The notes under the pieces: generated by a model
Seen by the model: the letters and a program-made list of their open reading frames with translations, nothing else
Told to the model about the DNA's origin: nothing
Databases searched by the model: none
In this document: piece by piece, positions 18,479 through 27,003 of the stretch
Layout of the letters: the number at the start of each line of letters is the position of its first letter
Numbering within the stretch: the first letter of the stretch is position 1
Position numbers and translations under genes: made by a program
Assembly: GCA_022072145.1 (NCBI GenBank)
Contig: JAJVIG010000010.1
Span: 1 to 64,000 of the forward strand
Reading direction: 5' to 3'
DNA from: Pseudomonadales bacterium
Lineage (GTDB): Bacteria; Pseudomonadota; Gammaproteobacteria; Pseudomonadales; UBA5518
DNA length: 64,000 nt

Positions 18479-20032
18479 ATGACCACAGAGGTGTCCGGCT
18501 CCGATCTGGGCGTGGCCCGGATGGCGGTTCGCTACCCCGAGCGGGCAGCGGTGATCTGTGATGGTTGCCCCACACTGAGCTTCCGGGAGCTGGACCGGCG
18601 TGCCAACCAGCTGGCGCGTGTGTTGCGTGCCCACGGCCTGGGCCAGGGCGACCACGTGGTGCTGCTGTGTTCCAACCGCCCGGAGTTCATCGAGGTCGCG
18701 ACGGCGGCGTTGCAGTGCGGCGTGGTGCTGTCGCCGGTGAACTGGCATCTCGCCCCCGACGACGTGGCCTACGTGGTGGCGAACTGCGGCGCACGGGGGT
18801 TCATCGCGGAGGGTCGCTTCGCCGGGGCGGCGCGCCACGCCGCGCGCGAGAACGCGGATCGGCTGCAGCTGTGCCTGTCCATCGGGGAACCCGTCGCGGG
18901 TTTCGCCGATTACGACCACGCCCTGGCGGCGCAATCCTCCGCGGCGCTGGAGGCGCCCGCACAGGGGGGGCTGATGTTCTATACCTCGGGCACCACCGGG
19001 CGGCCCAAGGGGGTGCGCCAACTGGCCGAAGCGATCCAGTTCGAGCCGTTCATCCGGCATTTCGCCGTGCTCTACGACTACCAGAGCGCGCGCGGCGACG
19101 CCGTGCTGGCCGCCGGTCCTCTCTACCACGGCGGCTCGATGATCATGTGCGCCGTCGTGGCGCTGAGCTGCGGCGTGACCACCGTGTTGCTGCCCCGCTG
19201 GGACAGCGAGGAATGCCTGCGATTGATCGAACGCCATCGGATCAGCCAGGCCTTTCTGGTGCCTACGATGTTCCACCGCCTGCTGGCGCTGCCCGAGCCG
19301 GTGCGCCGTGGCTACGACCTCGCCTCGTTGCGCCTGATCCTCCATGGCGGGGCGCCGACCCCCATCGAGGACAAGCGGGCCATGATCGAGTGGCTGGGTC
19401 CGATCCTGACCGAGGTCTATGGGGCGACCGAGGGTTTTTCGATGTCGATCACCTCCGGCGAGTGGCTGCAGAAGCCCGGATCGGTGGGCAGGCCCCAACC
19501 CGGTAGCGTGAGGATTCTCGCTGGCGATGCGGCACCGCTGCCCGCGGGTGAGGTGGGCACGATCTACGCGAAGCCCGCCGGCGACTTCGAATACTTCAAC
19601 GACGCGGCCAAGACCGCCGCCGGCCGGCAGGGCGAGTTCGTCACCGTCGGCGACCTCGGCTTCCTGGACGAGGACGGCTACCTGTTCGTTACCGGCCGCA
19701 GCGCCGAACTGATCCTCTGCGGCGGCAGCAACGTCTATCCGGCCGAGATCGACGCCGCCCTGCTGGCGCATCCCGCGGTGCTCGACGCCGCCACCTTCGG
19801 CGTGCCCGACGCCGAATGGGGTGAGGTGGTCCATGCGCTGGTCATCCCGGCGCCCGGGCAACCCGGTGACCAGGCCTTGCGCCGCGATCTGCTCGTGCAC
19901 TGCCAGGCCCGGCTGGGCAGCCTGCGCAGCCCGCGTGACATCGAGTTCGTCGACACGCTGCCGCGCAACGATGCCGGCAAGCTGCTGCGCGTCCAGTTGC
20001 GCGACCGCTACCGTGAACACCGCCTGCGCTAG
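18479..20032 (+). CDS. Acyl-CoA synthetase (AMP-forming)
   Basis: A 517-aa ANL-superfamily ligase that activates a carboxylic acid with ATP and CoA. The P-loop YTSGTTGRPKG is at 168-178, the A5-type motif TEVYGATEGF near 305, the hinge GDLGFLDEDGYLFVTGR near 390, and the C-terminal catalytic lysine in LPRNDAGKLLRVQL. It is the only free-acid activation gene in this catabolic run; the CoA-transferases then could exchange CoA among intermediates. It starts 18 nt after the acyl-CoA dehydrogenase and ends 16 nt before a CoA-transferase. Confidence 0.93.
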   Translation: MTTEVSGSDLGVARMAVRYPERAAVICDGCPTLSFRELDRRANQLARVLRAHGLGQGDHVVLLCSNRPEFIEVATAALQCGVVLSPVNWHLAPDDVAYVVANCGARGFIAEGRFAGAARHAARENADRLQLCLSIGEPVAGFADYDHALAAQSSAALEAPAQGGLMFYTSGTTGRPKGVRQLAEAIQFEPFIRHFAVLYDYQSARGDAVLAAGPLYHGGSMIMCAVVALSCGVTTVLLPRWDSEECLRLIERHRISQAFLVPTMFHRLLALPEPVRRGYDLASLRLILHGGAPTPIEDKRAMIEWLGPILTEVYGATEGFSMSITSGEWLQKPGSVGRPQPGSVRILAGDAAPLPAGEVGTIYAKPAGDFEYFNDAAKTAAGRQGEFVTVGDLGFLDEDGYLFVTGRSAELILCGGSNVYPAEIDAALLAHPAVLDAATFGVPDAEWGEVVHALVIPAPGQPGDQALRRDLLVHCQARLGSLRSPRDIEFVDTLPRNDAGKLLRVQLRDRYREHRLR

Positions 20033-20048
20033 CCGGAGAGAAGCACCG

Positions 20049-21215
20049 ATGGGACCGCTCGCGGGATTCAGGATCATCGAGATCGCCGGCATGGGAGCCG
20101 CACCGTTCACGGCCATGATGCTGGCGGACATGGGCGCCGAGGTGCTGCGCGTCGAACGCCCCGGCGGCAATCCCATGACGCGGATGGCCGATGTGGCCGC
20201 CGACGTGTTCAGCCGAGGGCGCCGCTGCGTCGCCATCGACATCAGGACGCCGGAGGGCGCGGCGGTGGTGCTCGATCTGGTCGAGCACGCCGATGCCCTG
20301 TTCGAAGGCAACCGCCCCGGGGTCATGGAGCGCCTGGGCCTGGGGCCGCAGACCTGCCTGGCCCGCAATCCGCGGCTCGTGTATGGCCGCCTCACCGGCT
20401 GGGGGCAGGACGGCCCGCTGGCTCACGCGGCGGGCCACGACATCAATTACATCGCGCTGTCCGGCGTGCTGAGCCTGGTCGGGCGCCGCGGGGAGCCGCC
20501 GCTGCCGCCGTCGAACCTGCTGGGTGATCTGGCCGGTGGCGGCATGAACCTGGCCTTCGGCCTGGTCTGCGCGCTGCTCGAGTGCCAACGCTCGGGCCGC
20601 GGGCAGGTGGTGGATGCGGCCATGGTGGACGGGGCAGCCACGCTGGGCACGTTGCAGCACGGGCTGCTGCATGCCGGCTACCAGCGCCCGCGCGGCGAGA
20701 ACATGGTCGATTCCGGCGCGCATTTCTACAACACCTACGAGACGGCCGATGGCGAGTACATCGCCATCGGAAGTTTCGAGCCGCGGTTCTACCGCGAATT
20801 GCTCGATCGGCTGGGCTTGGCCGAGGCGGACTTCCCCGAGATGGACGTCGCACGCTGGCCGGAATTCAGGGAGCGTTTCGCCGCGCTGTTCAGGACGCGC
20901 ACCCGGGCACAGTGGTGCGAGGTGTTCGAGGGTACGGACGCCTGCTTCGCTCCGGTGTTGTCACTGTCCGAAGCGCCGCAGCATCCGCACAATGTGGCGC
21001 GTGGCGTGTTCGTCGACGTGGCCGGCGTGGTGCAGCCGCGGCCCTCGCCGCGCTTCAGCCGCACCGACGGCGCGATCCGGTGCCCGCCGGCGCGTCCGGG
21101 ACAGCACACGCGGGAAGCCCTGGCGGAGTGGGGCATCGCCAGGGAACGTATCGACGAACTGCTCGGCAAGGGCGTCCTGGAGCAGACGAGCGACGCCGGC
21201 GCCGGCGTGGTGTGA
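20049..21215 (+). CDS. CaiB/BaiF CoA-transferase, alpha-methylacyl-CoA racemase-like
   Basis: A 388-aa member of the class III CoA-transferase family whose features lean towards alpha-methylacyl-CoA racemase (Amacr/MCR): the N-terminus MGPLAGFRIIEIAGMGAAPF with MLADMGAEVLRVERPGG, then GRLTGWGQDGPLAHAAGHDINYIALSGVL and FGLVCALLECQRSGRGQVVDAAMVDG. The GHDINY block and VDAAMVDG are typical of racemases. Racemisation of 2-methyl branches is required before beta-oxidation of methyl-branched terpenoid or sterol side chains, which fits the cluster. The start has GGAGAG about 9 nt upstream. Racemase versus transferase is not settled by sequence. Confidence 0.88.
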   Translation: MGPLAGFRIIEIAGMGAAPFTAMMLADMGAEVLRVERPGGNPMTRMADVAADVFSRGRRCVAIDIRTPEGAAVVLDLVEHADALFEGNRPGVMERLGLGPQTCLARNPRLVYGRLTGWGQDGPLAHAAGHDINYIALSGVLSLVGRRGEPPLPPSNLLGDLAGGGMNLAFGLVCALLECQRSGRGQVVDAAMVDGAATLGTLQHGLLHAGYQRPRGENMVDSGAHFYNTYETADGEYIAIGSFEPRFYRELLDRLGLAEADFPEMDVARWPEFRERFAALFRTRTRAQWCEVFEGTDACFAPVLSLSEAPQHPHNVARGVFVDVAGVVQPRPSPRFSRTDGAIRCPPARPGQHTREALAEWGIARERIDELLGKGVLEQTSDAGAGVV

Positions 21216-21251
21216 ACGGGCAGGTCCGACTGCATGGGGAGGTAACTCGCG

Positions 21252-22109
21252 ATGGGACGACTACTGGAAAACGCCAGGGCATTCGTCACCGGCGGTGGCA
21301 TCAGCGTGGGGCGCGCCTGCGTGGAGCGCTTCGTGCAGGAGGGCGCGCAGGTTGCGTTCCTGGACATCCACGCGGGCCGCACGCAGGCGGTGATTGACGC
21401 CACCGGCGCGCTCGGCTACGTGGCCGACATCGCGGATCGCGAGGCCGTGTTCGCCGCCGTGAACGATGCGGCGGCGAAGATGGGCGGTCTCACGGTGCTG
21501 GTGAACGTGGCCTCCGTGATGGAGGGCGGCCGCGTGGTGGACACCAGCGAGGCGCAGCTGGACCGCATGTTCGCGGTCAACGTGAAAGGGTATTACTGGG
21601 CGACGCAGGCGGCGGTGCCGCACATGCTGAGCGCGGGCAAGGGCAGCATCGTGCAGTTCGGCAGCGTGGCGGCGACGCATCCCGGCTGGGGCGAGTCCTA
21701 CGGGGTCGTGAAGGCCAGCCAGCTGGCGCTCGCCTACCAGTGCGCGATGGAATACGCGCCGGCGATCCGCTCCAACGCCGTGATCTGCGGCTGGATCCAG
21801 GATTCGCCGTCGTCGCGGTTGCTGCAGACCATCCCGGAGGTCATCGGGCCGATCATGGCCGACCACCCCATGCACCGCGGTGCGAGCTCGGAGGAACTCG
21901 CCAACGTCTGCCTGTTCCTGGCCTCCGACCTGGCGAGCGCGATCAACGGTGAAACCGTGGTCGCCGACGGTGGCCAGACGCGCACGCAGGGCAACCTCAA
22001 CGCGCTGATGCAACAGATGGGGCCGCTGTTCGCCGGCAACCCCGAACTGCTCGCCCGCAACCTCAGGAACCTCGCGGCGGTCACGCCGGACGAACTGATG
22101 AAGCCCTGA
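21252..22109 (+). CDS. Short-chain dehydrogenase/reductase
   Basis: A 285-aa SDR with an unusual cofactor loop, TGGGISVGRA, in place of TGxxxGIG, as in some enoyl-ACP-reductase-like or divergent SDRs. The active-site serine lies in VQFGSVAATH and the tyrosine/lysine pair in YGVVKAS. The NNAG motif is replaced by VNVAS. A roughly 35-residue C-terminal extension after VVADGGQTRTQ is unlike typical FabG proteins. It ends the plus-strand catabolic run and converges on the RidA-like gene with a 30-nt gap. Oxidation of a hydroxyacyl-CoA intermediate is the likely role by context. Confidence 0.85.
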   Translation: MGRLLENARAFVTGGGISVGRACVERFVQEGAQVAFLDIHAGRTQAVIDATGALGYVADIADREAVFAAVNDAAAKMGGLTVLVNVASVMEGGRVVDTSEAQLDRMFAVNVKGYYWATQAAVPHMLSAGKGSIVQFGSVAATHPGWGESYGVVKASQLALAYQCAMEYAPAIRSNAVICGWIQDSPSSRLLQTIPEVIGPIMADHPMHRGASSEELANVCLFLASDLASAINGETVVADGGQTRTQGNLNALMQQMGPLFAGNPELLARNLRNLAAVTPDELMKP

Positions 22110-22139
22110 GGCGGCGCGTGGGGCGCTGGCAGCCCCTGA

Positions 22140-22544
22140 TCAGTCGATCACCGCCACCGCGGAGATCTCGACCAGCATGTCCGGGTGACCCAGCGCCTGC
22201 ACGCCGACCAGCGTCGAGGCATTCGGCGGGAAGGGCTGGTCACCGAGTGCGTCGTTCAGCGCACGCCCGAACTGCTCCATGACTTCCGGGTTCAGGTTCT
22301 TCACGTACATGACGCTGCTGACCACGTCGCCGGGGCAGGCACCGGCGGCGGCGAGCGCGGTCGCGAGGTTCTGCAGCACCTTGACCGTCTGCGCGTAGTA
22401 GTCGCCCGCTCCGACCAGGCGCATCTCGTGATCGAAAGCGCCCTGGCCGGCGACGTAGACCGTGCGGCTGCCGGAAGCCACCACCAGTTGCGAATAGCTC
22501 GGCAATTTCATCAGGGTGTCCGGATTGATGTGCTGCTTCGTCAT
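22140..22544 (-). CDS. RidA/YjgF-like protein
   Basis: A 134-aa Rid-superfamily protein, probably a cytoplasmic trimer. Blocks are GSRTVYVAGQGAFD, YYAQTVKVLQNLATALAAAG, DVVSSVMYVKNL and the C-terminal HPDMLVEISAVAVI. The arginine that RidA uses to bind the imine carboxylate (PxRxxVE context) is absent here (GHPDMLVE), so 2-aminoacrylate deaminase activity is unlikely; it belongs to one of the Arg-less Rid subgroups. It is the last gene of a five-gene minus-strand operon, its ATG overlapping the MOSC stop by 4 nt. Confidence 0.87.
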   Translation of the reverse strand: MTKQHINPDTLMKLPSYSQLVVASGSRTVYVAGQGAFDHEMRLVGAGDYYAQTVKVLQNLATALAAAGACPGDVVSSVMYVKNLNPEVMEQFGRALNDALGDQPFPPNASTLVGVQALGHPDMLVEISAVAVID

Positions 22545-23470
22545 GCGGGGTTCTCCGTTGGTGGGTAGTGATTCGGCTGGCGGGGTTCCAGCAGGACCAG
22601 CGGGTCGCCGACCGCGACGGTCCCCGGGCGTTCGACGACCACATTGACGCCGAAGCGGCGTTGGCAATGATCCACCAGGCTGCGCATCAGGCGCGGGCGT
22701 TCCGGCACCGCGCACCAGTCCTGCGCACGCACGGTCATGCTGCAGCGCACGGTGGCGCTGTCCACGCGCAGCACGGCGTTGCCGATCTGCAGCCGGGCGC
22801 CGATCCAGTCGTTCTCGGTCAGTGCCGCGATGCCTCTTGCCTCGATCAGCAGGTTCGGCCGGAACCGCTGCACTGCGGTGTCGGCATCCGTGTGTTGCGC
22901 CAGCCAGGCCAGCGAGTCGGTGGTCAGCAGATGCACCGGAAACGCATCGTAGTAGGCGCCGGGTGGCGTCGCGTTTCCCGCCAGCAGCGCGAGCACGTCC
23001 ACCGCCACCCCGGCGAAGTCCGGTGCGGCTTCGTCCGACTGCAGCGCCATCGCCTGCGCGAACTCCTCGTCGGTGCGCGCGGAGGCGAGCCGGTAATGCG
23101 CACGGTTCGAGGGATGCGCGCGCGGCGCGAGCCGCAGCCGCTGGCCGAGTGCCTCGCCGAGCCGGGTCGCGGTCGCGGGGTCGCGCGCACTCAGGCGTTC
23201 GCCCCGCGGCGTCTCGATCAGCACATCGGGGACGTCCGCGTCGTAGCAGTCGGTGCCCGGCTGCGCCCCGGGCAGGTGCCGCGCGCGGTACTGCAGCAGC
23301 GCTGGCCATTTCTTCGCGTTGCGGATTTCACCCTTGTGCTCGTCGATGACGGCCCAGCAGCGATCACCCGCCAAGCCGAGCGTGCCGAGCAGGACAGAGT
23401 CGACGGTCTCACCGCCCATGCTCTTGACCGGGTAGCGCCAGATCTCCTGCAGATGCCCGAGCGTCCTCAC
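22541..23470 (-). CDS. MOSC domain-containing protein
   Basis: A 309-aa protein with an N-terminal MOSC-beta-barrel block (LQEIWRYPVKSMGGE, LGLAGDRCWAVIDE) and a C-terminal MOSC domain holding the conserved cysteine region VRCSMTVRAQDW and FGVNVVVERPGTVAVGDPL. MOSC proteins such as YiiM, YcbX and mARC bind molybdenum cofactor and reduce N-hydroxylated compounds, or transfer sulfur. The GTG start at 23470 is chosen because it overlaps the preceding stop (GTGA), repeating the pattern of the other four genes in this operon. Its redox partner is not encoded nearby. Confidence 0.85.
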   Translation of the reverse strand: MRTLGHLQEIWRYPVKSMGGETVDSVLLGTLGLAGDRCWAVIDEHKGEIRNAKKWPALLQYRARHLPGAQPGTDCYDADVPDVLIETPRGERLSARDPATATRLGEALGQRLRLAPRAHPSNRAHYRLASARTDEEFAQAMALQSDEAAPDFAGVAVDVLALLAGNATPPGAYYDAFPVHLLTTDSLAWLAQHTDADTAVQRFRPNLLIEARGIAALTENDWIGARLQIGNAVLRVDSATVRCSMTVRAQDWCAVPERPRLMRSLVDHCQRRFGVNVVVERPGTVAVGDPLVLLEPRQPNHYPPTENPA

Positions 23471-23970
23471 TTCGTGTACGCCCCGGGTTTCCACAACTGC
23501 TCCTCGAGGCGCAGCTTCGCGATGCGCCAGCCGGCGGGTGTGCGCACCGCATCGACCGTGTAGGTCCCGCCCGCGGCCAGCGTGCGGTTGTGCATATAGA
23601 AACGCAGGGTCGCCGTGTCCCCGTGCATTTCGACGATGTGGTTCGATACGAAATGCCACGGAACCCCGTCGTAACCCCGGCGGTGGCCGAGGCTCTTCGA
23701 CAGCCAGGCGAAGATCGCCTCGAATCCGGCCAGGTGTTCGTCGAGCGCGAGCGGGTTGCGCCCCACGCCCACGTACGCGGCCACCGCATCGGGCGTGAAG
23801 GTGTTCGCTAGCAACTCGCGGTCCAGGGTATCGATGCCCCACGCGTAGCGGCTGCTCAGTTCGATCACGTCGAGGCGATCGGCGGTCGTGTCGGATGCCG
23901 TGGCGAGCGGCGGCGCCAGGCCGAGGTACAACGCGAAGAGTAGTGCGGCGCCTGCCTTGAATGGGGTCAT
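23467..23970 (-). CDS. Exported SnoaL-like protein
   Basis: A 167-aa protein with a signal peptide (hydrophobic residues 5-24, ending in ATA) and a nuclear-transport-factor-2/SnoaL-like domain: DRLDVIELSSRYAWGIDTLD, then FTPDAVAAYVG, PWHFVSNHIVEMHGDTATLRFYM and the terminal RTPAGWRIAKLRLEEQLW. The fold is that of small dehydratases, isomerases and binding proteins; no catalytic His/Asp pair can be assigned with confidence. Export to the periplasm is unusual for most family members. It is linked by 4-nt overlaps both to the upstream membrane protein gene and the downstream MOSC gene. Confidence 0.75.
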   Translation of the reverse strand: MTPFKAGAALLFALYLGLAPPLATASDTTADRLDVIELSSRYAWGIDTLDRELLANTFTPDAVAAYVGVGRNPLALDEHLAGFEAIFAWLSKSLGHRRGYDGVPWHFVSNHIVEMHGDTATLRFYMHNRTLAAGGTYTVDAVRTPAGWRIAKLRLEEQLWKPGAYTK

Positions 23971-25034
23971 CTGCGTGGTTGCTCCGGTGCGTTGGTGGAT
24001 GCGCGCGAACGTGGATCATCGCGTGCGGGCGTCAGATAGACCAGCACGACCATCACGATTCCCAGCGCCGCGAAGCCGTAGTTCCCGGCCGGTGTGCCGA
24101 GCTGGCTGGTACCGCGCACGTAGGTCGCGAAGATAACGTCCGTCTGGTACAGGTACAGGCAGGCGAAGAACGATACCCACAGCAACGGGAAGATCCGCAG
24201 CCACCCGTCCAGCGGCCGCTCGGCCTCGCGGGGGCGGAACCGGTAGATCCACGCGTTCACGCAGATCAGGATCGCGGTGCCTGCACCCGCGAGGAAGTAC
24301 CTCCCGAATCCCTGGCTCAGCACGGTGAACGGGCTCTGGAGCAGGACCGAGAGCAGATTCGTCGCCAGGCCCACGCCCAGCGCGGACAGCGACCAGCCGA
24401 TGACTCCGTAGCCCCTGGATCGGGCGCGCTCCCACAGCAACCAGCGTGCGCTCACCACGAAGGCCATCGCCAGTGTGCTGGCCCACAGGTAGCTGGTCGA
24501 GGGGACCGAATACCAGAACGGTTGCAGCGAGACCGCGGCGGAATCCCATACCCACCAGTGCAGCATCGGTCCCATGTTGTCGAACGGAACGTAGAACATC
24601 TGCATCGCGAACGCGGCGCAGGCGGCTTCGCGCAGGCGACCGCAGGGCGCGTCCGCCAGCCCCATGCGCCGGACCAGCATGAACGTCGGGTACACGATGG
24701 CGGGGTAGAGGGCGGCGATGTAGAGCGGCAGGTGGTTGTAGTAGAGCATCACCGTGAATTCGCCGTGCCAGAAATTGTCGACGAAGTTGTAGGAAAGCAG
24801 TTCGACGATCAGGCCGTAGAAGATCGTCGCAAGCCAGGTCCAGACGTACGCCGGATCGTGCTCGCGTCGCGCGCTGCGCACGGCGTGCAGCAGGCTCAGA
24901 CAGGCGCCGGCGATCATCAGGCCTTCCACCAGCGGCATGCTCCAGTGCAGCAGATCGAACGGGTTGTTGAACCAGATCATGGCCTGCCTGGCTTCCTCGT
25001 TGCGCATGGCGTGGGCGATGTGTTCCGTGTTCAT
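23967..25034 (-). CDS. Polytopic inner-membrane protein, family not recognised
   Basis: A 355-aa integral membrane protein with about eight or nine hydrophobic helices spread over its whole length, without signal cleavage site. Charged loops separate them (HAVRSARREHD, RRMGLADAPCGRLRE, ERARSRG, RFRPREAERPLDG). Several helices carry paired aromatics and polar residues (HWWVWDSAAV, FVDNFWHGEFTVMLYYNHLP), with conserved-looking Trp, His and Tyr that might bind a cofactor or a sterol-like ligand, but I recognise no family motif. Both ends overlap neighbours by 4 nt, so it is co-translated with the secreted 600-aa protein and the SnoaL-like protein; the three may form one envelope system. Confidence 0.7.
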   Translation of the reverse strand: MNTEHIAHAMRNEEARQAMIWFNNPFDLLHWSMPLVEGLMIAGACLSLLHAVRSARREHDPAYVWTWLATIFYGLIVELLSYNFVDNFWHGEFTVMLYYNHLPLYIAALYPAIVYPTFMLVRRMGLADAPCGRLREAACAAFAMQMFYVPFDNMGPMLHWWVWDSAAVSLQPFWYSVPSTSYLWASTLAMAFVVSARWLLWERARSRGYGVIGWSLSALGVGLATNLLSVLLQSPFTVLSQGFGRYFLAGAGTAILICVNAWIYRFRPREAERPLDGWLRIFPLLWVSFFACLYLYQTDVIFATYVRGTSQLGTPAGNYGFAALGIVMVVLVYLTPARDDPRSRASTNAPEQPRR

Positions 25035-26833
25035 GGCGTGGCGTCCGTGGCGGGCTGCGTGGTGGGGCGCGGCGTGATGCGGAACAGCTCCCAACCCGCC
25101 TCGCCCGCGGCCGTATCGAGGTTCGAGTAGGTGGAGCCGCCGAGAAACAGCTCGTCGCCCATCACGATCGCGTTGCGAATACCGTTGTTCGCGGGGTTGC
25201 CGAAGCCGTCGCGGGTCAGCACCAGCGGCGGGCGCTGCGGGTCGTCGAAGCGAAGCAGGTCGAAGCCCGGCGTCTGCGCCTGGGGTGCCCGTTGATCGGC
25301 CAGGGTGCGCAGCACGTAGCAGGTCCACCGGCAGTCGGTGTCGTCGCGGATGGCTCGCATCCCGCCTGCGATATCGAAGGTGCCGACGTACAGGCTGTCG
25401 CGGTAGCGCACCATCGTCCACGTGTAGTCGTTGAAATACTCGTCGTAACCGGCGTCGCCGAACAATGGCGTCAGCCCCAGCCGGTTCGGCTGCAGCGACC
25501 AGTGACCGTCGCGGTAGCTCCACAGCCGCGCCTCGCCATAGAGCAGTTCGGTGTGCGGATGCTCCGGGTCGGTGAAATCGGTGCGAAAGAGGTGCGTGCG
25601 GCGATGCGCCCTGACGATGCCCAGCGCCGCGTCGAGCAGCACCGACGGATGCCGTTTCGCGAGTTCCAGGAAACCCTGCCCGGGCGGGAAGATCGTGCCC
25701 CAGTAGACCTTGCCGCGGAATTCCTCGATCGCCCCCATCAGCCAGGAGCGCGCAATCGCGGGGTCGGGATCGAAATCGCCGGCATCCAGCACGTGTTCGA
25801 ATGCCGCGGGCCGTGCCGGCGTGAATCCGTCGGCGGGCATCTCGCCCGACAGGAACATCCCCGCCGGGCGCTCGCTGCCACCCCAGGTGGTGACGATCAG
25901 GCGGTCGCCGTGCTGCAGGAACTCGGCTCCGGCGCCGGCGTCACCGAGATCCCCGACGACAGCGAAACCTGGCGTGGCGCTGTGCTCCTTGCCGCTGCCG
26001 AACGGGTGCTGCCGGTCGCCTTGCCAGCGCAGCAGGTGGTTCGGGTGCGCCGAGGAAAACATCTCGGAACCGAGCAGCAGGTACAGCGCGTCGCTGCCGT
26101 CGGGGTGCCGGAGCACGCGGAAGCGACGCACGTTCACGTAGCCCTGGATCCGTGTGCCGTCGATGAACTCGCCCGTGTTACCGTCGAAGGCGAGCAGGAA
26201 CACGGAGTCGTCGTCGCGCACCAGCGGGTTGGACGCCATGAACACCACGCCGGCGTGGCTGCCGGCGGCGCGGAAACCGAAGCTGCGCGACAGGATGTGC
26301 CGGAACACGGGGCTGTCCGATCGGGCCTGGCGAACGAGGCCGGAGACGCGGTTTCGCCAGAAGATCTGTGGTGGGCGCCAGTCCGCCTGCAGCCGCGAAG
26401 CACCCTCGGGCCACATCCATCCCGTCTCCGGAGTCTGCTGATCCGGATAGTGCGAGCGCCAGGTCTCGCAGGCCCAGTTCGGGTTGCGACTCGGCGTGAG
26501 ATGGCCGCTGACCATCATCCAGCCGCACCAGCCGTTGCCGAGAGACGAGAACCAGAGGTTGTCGTCACTCGCTGCCATGGCCCAGAGATAGCTGCCGTTG
26601 CGCTTGCCGATTGCCCCGTCGCCGGGTTGCGCGGCGGGCGTGCCGGCCTCGGGCAGCAGTGGCCCGAGATACCGGTTGCGCGTATCGCCGATGCCGTAGA
26701 ACCACTCGTCCACCGGTGCCCTGACGATGCGCTCGACGTGCAGATCGTTCGCCGGCAGGGAATCTGCGCGGCCCGGTGTGGTCATCGCTGCGCAGAGCGC
26801 ACAGCAGACGACGATCGATCTGCAGAAATTCAT
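25031..26833 (-). CDS. Secreted 600-aa protein of unknown function
   Basis: A signal peptide (hydrophobic core in residues 6-20, likely cleavage after GRA) is followed by about 575 residues rich in W, Y, G and D with regularly spaced motifs such as YLWAMAASDDNLWFSSLGNG, GVVFMASNPLVRDDDSVFL, ALYLLLGSEMF, KVYWGTIFPPG, SLYVGTFDIAGG and ELFLGGSTYSN. The recurring x-LY-x-G-T pattern suggests a beta-propeller. Cysteine pairs are few, so disulfides are not a dominant feature. No catalytic motif or named family is apparent. It is the first gene of the five-gene operon; its start faces the PmrA-box-like repeat at 26865. ATG chosen at the signal peptide. Confidence 0.75.
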   Translation of the reverse strand: MNFCRSIVVCCALCAAMTTPGRADSLPANDLHVERIVRAPVDEWFYGIGDTRNRYLGPLLPEAGTPAAQPGDGAIGKRNGSYLWAMAASDDNLWFSSLGNGWCGWMMVSGHLTPSRNPNWACETWRSHYPDQQTPETGWMWPEGASRLQADWRPPQIFWRNRVSGLVRQARSDSPVFRHILSRSFGFRAAGSHAGVVFMASNPLVRDDDSVFLLAFDGNTGEFIDGTRIQGYVNVRRFRVLRHPDGSDALYLLLGSEMFSSAHPNHLLRWQGDRQHPFGSGKEHSATPGFAVVGDLGDAGAGAEFLQHGDRLIVTTWGGSERPAGMFLSGEMPADGFTPARPAAFEHVLDAGDFDPDPAIARSWLMGAIEEFRGKVYWGTIFPPGQGFLELAKRHPSVLLDAALGIVRAHRRTHLFRTDFTDPEHPHTELLYGEARLWSYRDGHWSLQPNRLGLTPLFGDAGYDEYFNDYTWTMVRYRDSLYVGTFDIAGGMRAIRDDTDCRWTCYVLRTLADQRAPQAQTPGFDLLRFDDPQRPPLVLTRDGFGNPANNGIRNAIVMGDELFLGGSTYSNLDTAAGEAGWELFRITPRPTTQPATDATP

Positions 26834-26864
26834 CCGACGAATCCCACCCGTCCCCGCGCACGAT

Positions 26865-26881
26865 CTTAAGGCGACTTTAAG
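26865..26881. promoter_or_regulatory. PmrA/BasR-box-like direct repeat
   Basis: Two hexamers, CTTAAG and TTTAAG, are separated by 5 nt (GCGAC), matching the published PmrA (BasR) box pattern yTTAAk-N5-yTTAAk. It lies in the 170-nt divergent spacer, 32 nt from the start of the secreted-protein gene and 122 nt from the PbgA/YejM-like gene. PmrA classically controls lipid A modification genes, which suits the envelope function of the plus-strand neighbour. No pmrAB genes are in the window, so the regulator is inferred. Confidence 0.4.
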
Positions 26882-27003
26882 GATTGCCCTCCAGATTGTC
26901 ATCCGGTGTGCCCGGCGTCGGCCGGTTGCCCACCGCGGAGCGCCGCCGGCGCAACGTTGCCCGGGCGCGAGCACGGACCCGCCAGAGGACATCGATTCGC
27001 CAC

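Noticed and set aside
17288-20395. A 1035-codon open frame on the minus strand opposite acyl-CoA dehydrogenase and ligase genes
   Set aside because: High GC removes stop codons in antisense frames. The translation is repetitive in H, R, G and Q without any domain, and the plus-strand genes have complete motifs.
22110-22139. Terminator between the SDR and RidA-like genes
   Set aside because: GGGGC and GCCCC can pair with a 7-nt loop, but there is no T-run and the stem is only 5 bp.
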